Numbered from the stretch's first letter, positions 9,322-17,940 are shown. The stretch is 64,000 bases of DNA from an uncultured Bacteroidia bacterium (GCA_902802535.1 CADCML010000006.1:20243-84242), one strand, 5' to 3'. Notes: generated by a model from the sequence alone, not told the origin. A program made the numbers and translations.

Positions 9322-12078
9322 TCATAGACTCTTATTGACAGCAGATTTCAGAGAAGAAACAATCTTTTCTTTCTCTCCACTTTCGTTGGTTTTCAATCTG
9401 ATTAGAGGCAGACCATAAACTTCAAGTATATGATTTTTCAACAGGTCGCGATGATGCTGCTCTGTCTCATCATTATGAAAAGTATAGCCATCTGTTTCGA
9501 TTGCCAATACTGGTTTCTTTGTAACATGATTGATGATAAGAAAATCGAGATGAGTGCTATAATGTGAAATATACATTCGTTCCTCTTCGTTCAATAAAGT
9601 CCAGTCGCGAATGACATTGCGTAGCGGAGTATGACAGAAAACACCTAAATGATTAAACTCTGGGTATTCAGACAGAGTCTTCTCCAACAACGAGAATGTA
9701 AGGTTCTCCGAGTCATATTCTGATATTTTCTTGTGTCCCATGAGGAATTGCATCCTCTCTCGCGTATATTGACTAAACAAATAATCAAAGATTGAACTTG
9801 TTTTGCTGTCAGTGACGGTGAGATTGTTGTACGCTATATAGTCAATCAAATCATTAATGATTCCCTTATGATTCTGTTCATTTCCAGACACCACAAGACA
9901 AAAATGCTTTTTTGCCCTAGAGACAGCTACATTGATTAGGTTAGGGTCGTCACTAAATTCTGTTATCTGATCATCTGTGACACTCATGATAATCGTGTCC
10001 TTTTCCCTACCTTGATATTTATGGATGGTCGCTGCCTCTATCGAATGAACTTGTTGATTAAACTCGTTAACTTGATTATTGTAAGGCGCAATGATTCCAA
10101 CATCGTCCAAGTTTTCCAATTGCGGCAAAATTTCATTCTTAACCACATCAATTTCTCGTTGGTTATAATGATTATATTCATGGTGACCCGGCACAGTTCT
10201 TATCGCCATCATAACATCATCCTCATGATGGTCTTCTGTCATAATAAGCAAATTGCCGCCATAGAACCGTTGATTGCAGAAATTAATGATTGTCGGATGA
10301 CAACGATAATGCTCACGGAGTAGCGTTTGCTCCACATTAGGAATAACTGCACACACTGACTGCAAAAAACTATAGTCAGCACAATTAAACCCTTGTGCAA
10401 CATTAAATTCATTAAAAATCCCGTTTAACTTTATTCGATCCTCTTCTTTGACAACATTTGGTAGTTGCATAGTATCACCTACTATCACAGCATTCTTCGC
10501 ACATGTCAATGCTAATGCACCAGTTTCTATTGCCACTTGCGAGGCTTCATCCATTATGAGATAATCATAGATTTGGTTTGGAATTGCCGTTCGAGCTGAA
10601 AAAGTAGTGCTCAAAATCACGGGGTATTGTTTACAAAATTCTTCCGAATGTAATCGGATATCCTTGACATTATCTACAACGAGACGTTGCTCACTATGAT
10701 AATTCTCAAATAACCTATCCTTAAGTAGTGACAATGACAGAGAGGACAGCTCTTCTGTTAATTTGTTCGTATTGATTGTTTGCAGTTCTGTTTCTATTTC
10801 ATTAATACGTTTCGATAATTCCTTTAATCGAACTATGAAGTAAAGGGATTGCAACTCCATAATCGAAGGTTGAAGATTAGATGCTGTTATGTTTGATTTG
10901 ATACCTAACACAAATTTCCTTATAAAATTCATCCATTGCCATTTTAACCAACGGACTATTTTGTTTTGATGAATACGAGGGACTTCGTCTTCGATGAATG
11001 TTTGGTATTCTAACCATAGTTTCATCAATTGTTTAGATTCAACGTTTGGCTTTGGCTTGAAATCTCCGTTTCCAATGTTGTTATCTATTTTAAAATGTCG
11101 CCATTCCAACTCTACATCTTTTATTTCTCGTTTGCATTCAGCTAATTCCTCTTGGAAAGAGAAAACTTTCTGAAGTTTCGAAAATGCTAACGAAACATTT
11201 CGCTTCGCGTTATCCCTATGTTCTGGTGTAAGTTCCCAGGAATGGAGTTCTTGCGGTATTGTTGGTTGGTTTTTAATGAAACGTTCTTTGTTCTCTCGCC
11301 TCCCTAATGGAGCAACGATGAAGCCCATATCATATTTTTGCAATTTCTCCAGCACATTAGTAGTCGCAGAATTGTTGTTTGACACAACCATTACCGTTTG
11401 GTTGCGCATCAAGATATTAGCAATAATATTAAGAATCGTTTGTGTTTTACCAGTGCCAGGAGGACCTTGGATTACGCTAATTTGCTTTTCAAATGCATTT
11501 TTTACGGCATTGGATTGGCTAGCATTACAACCAAAAGGGAAAAGCAAAGTTGATGAACGCATTGTATGCGGCTTATACTTGTTAGCATCCAAGTAAGGAG
11601 CTGCGGTTAGTGATTCGTCAATAAAATCAATATTTTGATATAGAGAAGGGAGAATACCACCATTTTCTTCATCTTTTCCCAGTTCATTGATTTGAGCAAT
11701 TCGCTTGAGATATTCAAATGCATTCTTTGCTACTTTATCTCCCAAGCAGGACTTTACCACCTTGATAGTACCGTCCAAATAGTCTTGAACATAGCCGTTT
11801 TCATATGTAACACGCCAATGTGTTAGGTTTCCTTGACTAAAGGAACGCACGTCCGAAATATTATGCAGTTCCCGATTGTCAACATAAACTTTAAGATGAA
11901 GATGGTCGTGCCATACAGCATTTTGCAGCCATACTACATCACTATTTCGATAATGATAGGTTTTAGGACTGTTTTTGAATTTTATTGCATACACACCATG
12001 CTCGCCCAACTCAATTTTTTCAATCAAAAGAGCTTTGGGCTGTCCTTTTATAATTATGAAAGAGCGAGGTGCGGACAT
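9322..12078 (-). CDS. Superfamily 1 DNA/RNA helicase with C-terminal nuclease-like domain
   Basis: 918 residues. Walker A GPPGTGKT is at residues 205-212; further SF1 motifs are DEASQVA, the HYRCHPTIINF motif, IIAPYNNQVNEF, HKYQGREKD and NVAVSRAKKHF. This order matches the AAA_11/AAA_12 (Upf1/DNA2-like) helicases. The last 100 residues contain LDFLIINH, VLAIETDG and HRDLLKNHIL, a pattern resembling the PD-(D/E)XK/Vsr-like DUF2726 domain, so nicking or cleavage activity is possible. Helicase-nuclease fusions of this plan are frequent in defence loci. The gene lies 82 bases downstream of the DUF5131 gene on the same strand and no TAnnTTTG element was found between them, which suggests cotranscription with the two genes upstream. 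Confidence 0.85.
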   Translation of the reverse strand: MSAPRSFIIIKGQPKALLIEKIELGEHGVYAIKFKNSPKTYHYRNSDVVWLQNAVWHDHLHLKVYVDNRELHNISDVRSFSQGNLTHWRVTYENGYVQDYLDGTIKVVKSCLGDKVAKNAFEYLKRIAQINELGKDEENGGILPSLYQNIDFIDESLTAAPYLDANKYKPHTMRSSTLLFPFGCNASQSNAVKNAFEKQISVIQGPPGTGKTQTILNIIANILMRNQTVMVVSNNNSATTNVLEKLQKYDMGFIVAPLGRRENKERFIKNQPTIPQELHSWELTPEHRDNAKRNVSLAFSKLQKVFSFQEELAECKREIKDVELEWRHFKIDNNIGNGDFKPKPNVESKQLMKLWLEYQTFIEDEVPRIHQNKIVRWLKWQWMNFIRKFVLGIKSNITASNLQPSIMELQSLYFIVRLKELSKRINEIETELQTINTNKLTEELSSLSLSLLKDRLFENYHSEQRLVVDNVKDIRLHSEEFCKQYPVILSTTFSARTAIPNQIYDYLIMDEASQVAIETGALALTCAKNAVIVGDTMQLPNVVKEEDRIKLNGIFNEFNVAQGFNCADYSFLQSVCAVIPNVEQTLLREHYRCHPTIINFCNQRFYGGNLLIMTEDHHEDDVMMAIRTVPGHHEYNHYNQREIDVVKNEILPQLENLDDVGIIAPYNNQVNEFNQQVHSIEAATIHKYQGREKDTIIMSVTDDQITEFSDDPNLINVAVSRAKKHFCLVVSGNEQNHKGIINDLIDYIAYNNLTVTDSKTSSIFDYLFSQYTRERMQFLMGHKKISEYDSENLTFSLLEKTLSEYPEFNHLGVFCHTPLRNVIRDWTLLNEEERMYISHYSTHLDFLIINHVTKKPVLAIETDGYTFHNDETEQHHRDLLKNHILEVYGLPLIRLKTNESGEKEKIVSSLKSAVNKSL

Positions 12079-12160
12079 GTTACTCTAATTCAAGGATTGT
12101 CAGTAGTCTTTATTATTTTTTCCAACAATGTGTCTTCCTCTTTATATTTCATTTAATCCC

Positions 12161-12904
12161 TCAAACCGCCATCCTCTCCGGCATCTGCTGGATGACTTCA
12201 CCGAGGAGCAGTTTGCCGTTGGCGTGCTTGTTGCGTTTGATGCCATCGCTGCCCCACGTGCCCCACTGCTTGAAGAAGAAAGCGGCACCGTGTTGTTCTA
12301 CCTGCTGCTTGATGTTGACAACCCACTCCAACAACATGGGACGAGCCTTGGGTCCACTCTCGCCACCCACGATAATCCAATCGATGCCCCGAAGATCCAT
12401 CTCTCCCAAATCTTCAATCAGCGGCTCACACGACAGGAACTTGATGCCAGCATCCATTTTCCGCAAACAATCTATGCGCATTTTGGCTGCACGACATTCC
12501 ACCGTGACACCTAACCATACATTTGACGGGACGAGCCGAGTACTGAAATACTTGGCCATACGCTCAGCCCGTTTGGTCAATATCTGGTAGCGGTGTTGGG
12601 GACTTCGGTGAATGGTGTCCATGATGCGGTCGACAAACTCAAAGGGCACCTCCTCATGGAAGATGTCGCTCATGGAGCAGACGAAGATATTGTGCGGCTT
12701 TTTCCATTGCAGCGGCTCTTCGAGGTCTTCCTCGTGCAGAGTCAATCCGAAGCCATTGCGGTATTTCTCCAACCCCATGGCCTTAAGGCGCCGCGCCATC
12801 ACCTCGGCATAGCAATGCGCACAACCCGCAGACCGCTTGGTACATCCCGTGATGGGATTCCAAGTTTTGTCAGTCCATTCTATTTTGGTGGTTTTTGATG
12901 GCAT
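12161..12904 (-). CDS. Three-Cys radical-SAM-like protein, DUF5131 (phage Gp37/Gp68 family)
   Basis: 247 residues, the usual size for the family. It opens KIEWTDKTWNPITGC and has three cysteines C21, C28 and C31 (CX6CX2C, GCTKRSAGCAHCYAE), a spacing related to but different from the canonical CX3CX2C of radical SAM enzymes; an iron-sulfur cluster is therefore likely. Other family blocks are IFVCSMSDIFHEEVP, YQILTKRAER, NVWLGVTVE, FLSCEPLIEDLG and IIVGGESGPKARPM. The phage-derived name does not mean a prophage is present. The partner gene tcmP ends six bases upstream, which is the conserved arrangement for this family. Its reaction is unknown. Confidence 0.9.
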   Translation of the reverse strand: MPSKTTKIEWTDKTWNPITGCTKRSAGCAHCYAEVMARRLKAMGLEKYRNGFGLTLHEEDLEEPLQWKKPHNIFVCSMSDIFHEEVPFEFVDRIMDTIHRSPQHRYQILTKRAERMAKYFSTRLVPSNVWLGVTVECRAAKMRIDCLRKMDAGIKFLSCEPLIEDLGEMDLRGIDWIIVGGESGPKARPMLLEWVVNIKQQVEQHGAAFFFKQWGTWGSDGIKRNKHANGKLLLGEVIQQMPERMAV

Positions 12905-12910
12905 AGTGCA

Positions 12911-13852
12911 CTATTTGATAATGTCTTTTGCAATCTTTACTGCTGTTGGATTATTTGAAGCAAATGCAAAATGGAAAATAGGGGTGTTTCGCGTATTGTA
13001 GAGGACCAATGGCCGCTCGGTCACATGTTTGAAGATTTTCTTCAATTGTTCGATGTATAGGTCAGCAATCAACCTAATAGGCTCTTTAACTTTCTCAACA
13101 ATCTCCGTTTCTCCAAAAAGAGTGGATTCTTGTCGGGTTTTGTAGAAATAATCTTTCAAATAAGCTTCATCCTTTCCGAAGAAAGAAACGAGTTTGTCAA
13201 TATGAGTCAGTTTGCATCTTCTATCTAACAGACGATTGACAATGACACCGGTAGGTATGAGAATCCACAGGTCCGTACCAGTTCCTTTCAATTGCTCTAT
13301 CGTGGCCCAATTTACTTGCATTCCGAATGGATCCAATAAAACCAAAGATTTCATTTTGTTATCAGCATGCATTGCTTTAGCCAGCTCTGCAACTTGATTA
13401 TTTGCATCTGAAGCTCGAAATATCAATTTCTTATTCGCCTTAAACGGGGCGAGTTTTTCTTCCAGCATCTGACTCGAAACAACATCTTTGTCGATGAAAT
13501 AGTAGTAGTCAAATCCATCTTGGGCAATACTCAAAACACGTTCTGCTGCCCCTTTATAGGGAGTCAGTTCCTCTGCTGTGAGCTGATGCTCGTCAATCAA
13601 ATCAATCATCAGTTGGTTGTCATCGGATACTATCGCTTCATTACGAGATCCGCTACCAGCAAAACCGTCAAAATATATCAATTTCCAACCGTACTGGTCA
13701 CGGTATTTGTTCATAATGGTTAGGTATGCATTGACATACTTTTCAAATGCGTTCAGTTTTTCCTCCGTCCATGCACCGCCCCAAGATGAGACTGGTTCGT
13801 TAGCCATCATGCACTGAGAGGCTTCTTCCGACATTTCATATTCCCTTACCAT
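12911..13852 (-). CDS. tcmP: Three-Cys-motif partner protein TcmP
   Basis: About 313 residues from the chosen start MVREYEMSEEASQ. The sequence WTEEKLNAFEKYVNAYLTIM, YFDGFAGSGSRN, LLDPFGMQVNW and DLWILIPTGVIVNRL matches the TcmP family, whose members sit beside three-Cys proteins such as the gene six bases downstream. The DGFAGSG and LDPFG blocks resemble methyltransferase-type nucleotide-binding motifs. A longer frame extends upstream to an ATG at 14023, but a perfect -7 element (TATTTTTG, 13882-13889) lies inside it, so transcription should begin near 13875 and only the internal start is usable. Function is unknown; a joint modification or defence role is inference. Confidence 0.85.
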   Translation of the reverse strand: MVREYEMSEEASQCMMANEPVSSWGGAWTEEKLNAFEKYVNAYLTIMNKYRDQYGWKLIYFDGFAGSGSRNEAIVSDDNQLMIDLIDEHQLTAEELTPYKGAAERVLSIAQDGFDYYYFIDKDVVSSQMLEEKLAPFKANKKLIFRASDANNQVAELAKAMHADNKMKSLVLLDPFGMQVNWATIEQLKGTGTDLWILIPTGVIVNRLLDRRCKLTHIDKLVSFFGKDEAYLKDYFYKTRQESTLFGETEIVEKVKEPIRLIADLYIEQLKKIFKHVTERPLVLYNTRNTPIFHFAFASNNPTAVKIAKDIIK

Positions 13853-13881
13853 TGGCACATTTTTATATATAATCCGCATCG

Positions 13882-13889
13882 CAAAAATA
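13882..13889 (-). promoter_or_regulatory. -7 promoter element of the tcmP cassette
   Basis: TATTTTTG on the minus strand, exact TAnnTTTG, with a TTG about 21 bases upstream as a possible -33 element. The predicted start of transcription gives a leader of roughly 23 bases and decides the tcmP start. Confidence 0.6.
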
Positions 13890-13936
13890 CACAAAAAACC
13901 CAGAATTTTGCAACAAGCTTCGTTGGAAACTCCGAT

Positions 13937-13995
13937 TTTCGCCCCAAAAATCCTCGAATTTCGCCCCAAATACAAGATTTTCGCCACATTTCGCC
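13937..13995 (+). promoter_or_regulatory. Four TTTCGCC boxes in the tcmP-fabH divergent region
   Basis: TTTCGCC occurs at 13937, 13959, 13979 and 13989, with spacings of 22, 20 and 10 bases, all in the same orientation. They lie between the two divergent -7 elements (13882-13889 and 14036-14043), upstream of both. Spacing near whole turns of DNA would place the boxes on one helix face. A binding protein is inference. Confidence 0.4.
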
Positions 13996-14035
13996 CGTTT
14001 TGGACACATTTTCCGCGCGGCATGACACGATGCTG

Positions 14036-14043
14036 TACTTTTG
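14036..14043 (+). promoter_or_regulatory. -7 promoter element of the fab operon
   Basis: TACTTTTG, exact TAnnTTTG, 50 bases upstream of the fabH start. The leader that follows contains a 12-base exact direct repeat (TTTTAATCGAAA at 14049-14060 and 14077-14088) ending just before the start codon. Confidence 0.6.
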
Positions 14044-14093
14044 CGGCGTTTTAATCGAAACCGAAAACGAGTTTTATTTTAATCGAAAACGAA

Positions 14094-15047
14094 ATGAAAA
14101 TTATTGGAACAGGAAGCGCACTGCCCGCCTTGACGGTCACCAACGAGGACTTGACAGGATTTTTGGATACCAGCGACGAGTGGATTTCCACCCGCACGGG
14201 CATACAGGCGCGTCATTTATTATCGACCGAAGATTTGTACGACATCGCCGTGGAGGCCGCCAACAAGGCCATCAAGGCCTCAGGGCTCCGTCCCGACCAG
14301 ATAGATTTCCTCTTGGTCTCCAACGTGGCCAACCGCCATGTCACCCCGGGACTGAGTTGCATCATCCAAAAGCGGATTGACGTGACTTGCGCCGGTTTGG
14401 ACATCAACGTGGCCTGCGCCGGATTCGTCAATGCGCTGATGCTCGCCGACGGCATGATGAAGGCTGGCCACGCGAGGAACATATTAATAGTATGTGCCGA
14501 GGAACCCACCAAATACTGCAACTGGAAGGAACGCGATTGCAGCGTCCTCTTCGGCGACGGTGCCGGTGCGGTCGTCTTGACCGAGGGCAACGCCTTCAAG
14601 GACGTGAAACTCACCATGATTTCCGACCGCGACGTGCTCTATTACGAAAGAGGTATGGAGCCTACGCCGTTTGAGGAGAAATACATCATCGGGCAACCGT
14701 TGGTGATGAAAGGCAAGGAATTGTTCCGCACCGCTGTTTCGGAGTCGGCCAAGGACATCAATACCCTGCTGAAACGCAATGACTTGCAGTCCGATGACAT
14801 CGATTGGTTCATGTTGCATCAAGCCAACAAGCGCATCATTGAAGGCATTCGCAATATCGTGGGTGGCCCCTGCGTTAAGTACCCGACCATCATCGAGAAA
14901 TACGGCAACACCTCCTCGGCCAGCATCCCGATTATGCTCGACGAAATGATTGCCGATGACAAAATCAAGGCTGGCCAAAAGATTGTCATGAGTGCCTTTG
15001 GCGCAGGATTCGTCTCCGCTGCCTGCTTGTGGGAATGGGAATTTTAA
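14094..15047 (+). CDS. fabH: 3-oxoacyl-ACP synthase III
   Basis: 317 residues, a thiolase-fold condensing enzyme that starts fatty-acid chains from acyl-CoA and malonyl-ACP in the cytoplasm. The catalytic triad is visible: Cys in LDINVACAGFVNAL, His in WFMLHQANKRII and Asn in EKYGNTSSASIP. The N-terminal MKIIGTGSALPALTVTNEDL and DEWISTRTGI blocks are typical. It is the first gene of a five-gene fatty-acid synthesis operon. FabH-type proteins also prime secondary lipids, so a role in a specialised fatty acid rather than bulk membrane lipid remains possible. Confidence 0.92.
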   Translation: MKIIGTGSALPALTVTNEDLTGFLDTSDEWISTRTGIQARHLLSTEDLYDIAVEAANKAIKASGLRPDQIDFLLVSNVANRHVTPGLSCIIQKRIDVTCAGLDINVACAGFVNALMLADGMMKAGHARNILIVCAEEPTKYCNWKERDCSVLFGDGAGAVVLTEGNAFKDVKLTMISDRDVLYYERGMEPTPFEEKYIIGQPLVMKGKELFRTAVSESAKDINTLLKRNDLQSDDIDWFMLHQANKRIIEGIRNIVGGPCVKYPTIIEKYGNTSSASIPIMLDEMIADDKIKAGQKIVMSAFGAGFVSAACLWEWEF

Positions 15048-15064
15048 ATCTTGAATCTTGAATT

Positions 15065-16297
15065 ATGAATAGGAGAGTAGTTATAACCGGCATGGGCGCC
15101 GTTTCGCCCATTGGCAACGATTTGCCCACCATTTGGGATAACTTGATGAAAGGCTATTGTGGCATCGACTTCATCAAGTCGTTCGATACCACCGATCTTC
15201 CCGTGAAAATCGCCGCCGAGCTGAAAGACTTTGACCCTGAGACTCTTGGAGTTGACAAGGCTTTCGTCAAACGCAACGACCGTTTCGCCGTTTACACCTT
15301 GGCCGCAGCGTATCAGGCCATGAAAGACAATGCGGATATGCAGATGAGCCCTGACCGTTTGGGCGTGTATGTCGGATCCGGCATCGGCGGTTTCGACACC
15401 ATTATGCGTGGTGTCAAGACTTATTATGATGAAGGTGCGCGCTGGATATCGCCCCTGATGATCCCCACCATGATAGGCAACATGGCTTCGGGCAGCGTGG
15501 CCATCCGCTACAATGCACAAGGTCCATGTGTACCTATTGTAACGGCTTGTGCTACAGGCACTCACTCCATCGGCGAGGCCTATCGCGCCATCAAACATGG
15601 TTATGCCGATGCCATCATCGCGGGTGGCTCTGAGGCGGGCATCAACCCCGTTTCCATCGGCGGTTTCGCCAACTGCAAGGCTTTGACCAAGGCCGAAGAC
15701 CCGAAACATGCCTCTTTGCCGTTCAACAAGAATCGTGCGGGTTTTGTCATTGCTGAAGGCTCAGGCATCGTGCTTTTGGAAGAATACGAACACGCCAAGC
15801 AACGCGGCGCGACCATTTACGCCGAGCTTTTCGGCTACGGCAACAGCTGCGATGCCTACCACAGCACGGCTCCGCGTCCTGACGGCACCACACAGAGTTT
15901 GGCCATCAAGCAAGCCTTGGACGAGGCCCAATTCAAGGCGGGCGAGAGCATCTACATCAACGCGCACGGCACTGGTACGCCCATGAACGACAGCGGCGAG
16001 ACCAAGGCCATCAAGATTGCGATGGGCGAGGAGGAAGCCTACAAGGCTCACATCAGCTCAACGAAATCGGAGATGGGACATGCTCTTGGTGCTGCTGGTG
16101 CCATTGAATTGATTATCAGTGTAATGACATTGAACAACGGCATCATCCCACCCACCATCGGCTTGGATGAACCCGACCCTGAATGTGACCTCAACTATAC
16201 ACCCAACACGCCCGTCAAGGCCAACTTGGACATTGCTATTTCCAATTCTTTGGGCTTCGGTGGACATAACGCTTGCCTGGCAATTAGAAAAATATAA
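15065..16297 (+). CDS. fabF: 3-oxoacyl-ACP synthase II
   Basis: 410 residues. Cys-His-His catalytic residues are present in VTACATGTHSIGEA, NAHGTGTPMNDSGE and TKSEMGHALGAAGA, and the start RRVVITGMGAVSPIGND is the standard FabF opening. It elongates acyl-ACP by condensing it with malonyl-ACP. It starts 17 bases after fabH, and its leader is built from AATCTTGAA-type motifs that recur before acpP and fabG in this operon. Confidence 0.94.
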   Translation: MNRRVVITGMGAVSPIGNDLPTIWDNLMKGYCGIDFIKSFDTTDLPVKIAAELKDFDPETLGVDKAFVKRNDRFAVYTLAAAYQAMKDNADMQMSPDRLGVYVGSGIGGFDTIMRGVKTYYDEGARWISPLMIPTMIGNMASGSVAIRYNAQGPCVPIVTACATGTHSIGEAYRAIKHGYADAIIAGGSEAGINPVSIGGFANCKALTKAEDPKHASLPFNKNRAGFVIAEGSGIVLLEEYEHAKQRGATIYAELFGYGNSCDAYHSTAPRPDGTTQSLAIKQALDEAQFKAGESIYINAHGTGTPMNDSGETKAIKIAMGEEEAYKAHISSTKSEMGHALGAAGAIELIISVMTLNNGIIPPTIGLDEPDPECDLNYTPNTPVKANLDIAISNSLGFGGHNACLAIRKI

Positions 16298-16313
16298 TCA
16301 ACAACTTAACAAT

Positions 16314-16745
16314 ATGAACAGAGACGAAATCAAACAGTATCTTCCGCATCGCGAGCCTATGCTCTTGGTCGACGAAATGACCCTCGACGAGAACCATGTG
16401 GCCCATTCCAAGTACCACGTGACGGGCGAGGAGTTCTTCCTGAAAGGCCACTTCCCGGGCGAACCCGTCGTGCCAGGGGTCATCCTTTGCGAAATCATGG
16501 CCCAATCGTGCGCCCTGCTGATGAAAGACGACCTCATCGGCAAACTGACCTTCTATACTGGCATCGACAAGGTGCGCTTCAAGAACAGCGTCAAACCCGG
16601 CGACACCGTCGAAGTGGAAGCCACGTTGACCTACCACATGCGCAACATCTACATCTGCTCCGCTGTGCTCAGCGTGGGTGGCAAAATGTGCGTCAAGGGC
16701 GAGCTTTCCTTTGCCCTGCTTCCCGACACTCGAAATAAACAATGA
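16314..16745 (+). CDS. fabZ: 3-hydroxyacyl-ACP dehydratase
   Basis: 143 residues from the start MNRDEIKQYLPHREPMLLVD. The hotdog-fold active site is clear: His in GHFPGEPVVPG and Glu in CEIMAQS. It dehydrates 3-hydroxyacyl-ACP to the trans-2-enoyl form. The frame is open further upstream into fabF, but that extension reads fabF out of frame and has no family similarity, so the start 16 bases after fabF is preferred. In many Bacteroidales the housekeeping FabZ is fused to LpxC, so this stand-alone copy may serve this operon alone; that is inference. Confidence 0.92.
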   Translation: MNRDEIKQYLPHREPMLLVDEMTLDENHVAHSKYHVTGEEFFLKGHFPGEPVVPGVILCEIMAQSCALLMKDDLIGKLTFYTGIDKVRFKNSVKPGDTVEVEATLTYHMRNIYICSAVLSVGGKMCVKGELSFALLPDTRNKQ

Positions 16746-16780
16746 ATCTTGAATCTTGAATTTTAAATCTTAAATTTGAA

Positions 16781-17023
16781 ATGGCAAGTATACAAGACAA
16801 AGCGCAGGCGTTGATTGCTTCGAAGCTGAAAGTCAGTGAGAAAGAGATTGCGCCAGAGAAGCATCTTTTCAACGACTTGGGTGCCGACTCGTTGGATGTT
16901 GTGGAGCTTATCATGATCTTGGAGCGCGAATTCAACGTGAAGTTCTCCGAGGAAGAGACGGCCAACATCAAGACCGTTGGAGATGTTTATGCATTGATTG
17001 ATAAATACACAAAGAAATCTTAA
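16781..17023 (+). CDS. acpP: Acyl carrier protein
   Basis: 80 residues, acidic and helical, with the phosphopantetheine-attachment serine in LGADSLDVVELIM. It carries acyl intermediates between the enzymes encoded on either side. The 35 bases before the start consist almost wholly of the repeats AATCTTGAA/AAATCTTAAA. Normal length and no odd residues. Confidence 0.94.
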   Translation: MASIQDKAQALIASKLKVSEKEIAPEKHLFNDLGADSLDVVELIMILEREFNVKFSEEETANIKTVGDVYALIDKYTKKS

Positions 17024-17049
17024 ATTTTGAATCTTAAATCTGAAACACT

Positions 17050-17796
17050 ATGAAGCTTTTAGAAAATAAAGTGGCTCTGATTACGGGTGCTGGTCGCGGC
17101 ATCGGCAAGGCCATCGCTCTGCGTTTTGCCCAGGAAGGCTGCAACATCGCCTTCACCGACATTGCTTTGAACGATGTCGTCATGGAAACGGAAAAGGAAC
17201 TGCAAGCCCTTGGCGTCAAGGTGAAGGCATACGCCTCCAATGCCGCCAACTTTGAGGAAACGCATCAGGTCGTCGACGAAATCGTCAAGGACTTTGGTCG
17301 CATCGACATCCTCGTCAACAACGCGGGCATCACCAAGGATACTGCCCTCAAGCGCATGACTGAGGAACAGTGGGATGCTGTCATCAACGTGAACCTCAAG
17401 TCGGTGTTCAACTTCACCAAGGCCGTGCAACCCGTCATGTGGAAGCAGGCTGGCGGTAGTGTCATCAACATGAGCTCGGTGGTGGGCGTTTCGGGCAATG
17501 CCAACCAATGCAACTACAGCGCCTCGAAGGCTGGAATCATCGGCTTCACCAAGAGCGCGGCCAAGGAGATGGGTGTGCGCAACATCCGCCACAACGCCAT
17601 CGCTCCGGGCTTCATCATCACCGCTATGACCAATGCCCTTCCTGAGGATGTCCGCAAAGCTTGGGAAAGCCTCATTCCGTTGCGTCGCGGCGGCACGCCT
17701 GAGGATGTGGCCAACGTAGCCCTCTTCCTCGCCTCCGACCTTTCCTCGTATGTCACGGGTCAGGTCATCCACTGCTGTGGTGGAATGAATTGCTAA
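17050..17796 (+). CDS. fabG: 3-oxoacyl-ACP reductase
   Basis: 248 residues, short-chain dehydrogenase fold. The NADPH-binding TGAGRGIG, the NNAG motif and the catalytic Ser-Tyr-Lys (INMSSVVGVSG, YSASKAG) are all present, and the C-terminus VTGQVIHCCGGMNC fits FabG. It reduces 3-oxoacyl-ACP. It is the last gene of the operon; a structured 3' segment and an intrinsic terminator follow. No fabD or enoyl reductase is present, so those steps must be supplied elsewhere. Confidence 0.93.
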   Translation: MKLLENKVALITGAGRGIGKAIALRFAQEGCNIAFTDIALNDVVMETEKELQALGVKVKAYASNAANFEETHQVVDEIVKDFGRIDILVNNAGITKDTALKRMTEEQWDAVINVNLKSVFNFTKAVQPVMWKQAGGSVINMSSVVGVSGNANQCNYSASKAGIIGFTKSAAKEMGVRNIRHNAIAPGFIITAMTNALPEDVRKAWESLIPLRRGGTPEDVANVALFLASDLSSYVTGQVIHCCGGMNC

Positions 17797-17814
17797 AATA
17801 CACTGGGCTTTGCA

Positions 17815-17867
17815 GCAGCCATGTCATCCCAACGCAGGTTCGTGCGTGGCAGGGGATCTATGGCTGC
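17815..17867 (+). ncRNA. Nested hairpin in the fab operon 3' region
   Basis: Three nested complementary pairs can be drawn: GCAGCCAT (17815-17822) with ATGGCTGC (17860-17867), ATCCC (17826-17830) with GGGAT (17853-17857), and ACGCA (17832-17836) with TGCGT (17843-17847). It lies between the fabG stop and the terminator and has no coding potential. It may be a structured 3' UTR or the body of a small RNA; no known RNA family was recognised. Confidence 0.35.
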
Positions 17868-17908
17868 GTCTAAGAGGTAATTTGAATTTTATTGAAAACG
17901 ATAGCAGA

Positions 17909-17940
17909 AGAAAAGCCTCGCTGATTGGCGGGGCTTTTCT
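17909..17940 (+). terminator. Intrinsic terminator of the fab operon
   Basis: AGAAAAGCC (17909-17917) pairs with GGCTTTTCT (17932-17940), extended inside by CGC/GCG, followed by a T-containing tail. The symmetry lets it work in both directions. Confidence 0.8.

Noticed and set aside
12161-12904. Evidence for a prophage from the Gp37/Gp68-type protein
   Set aside because: No integrase, terminase, capsid or tail gene is nearby; the family is common outside phages beside tcmP.
13853-14023. Longer tcmP start
   Set aside because: The extension contains the promoter -7 element and the TTTCGCC boxes and has no family similarity.
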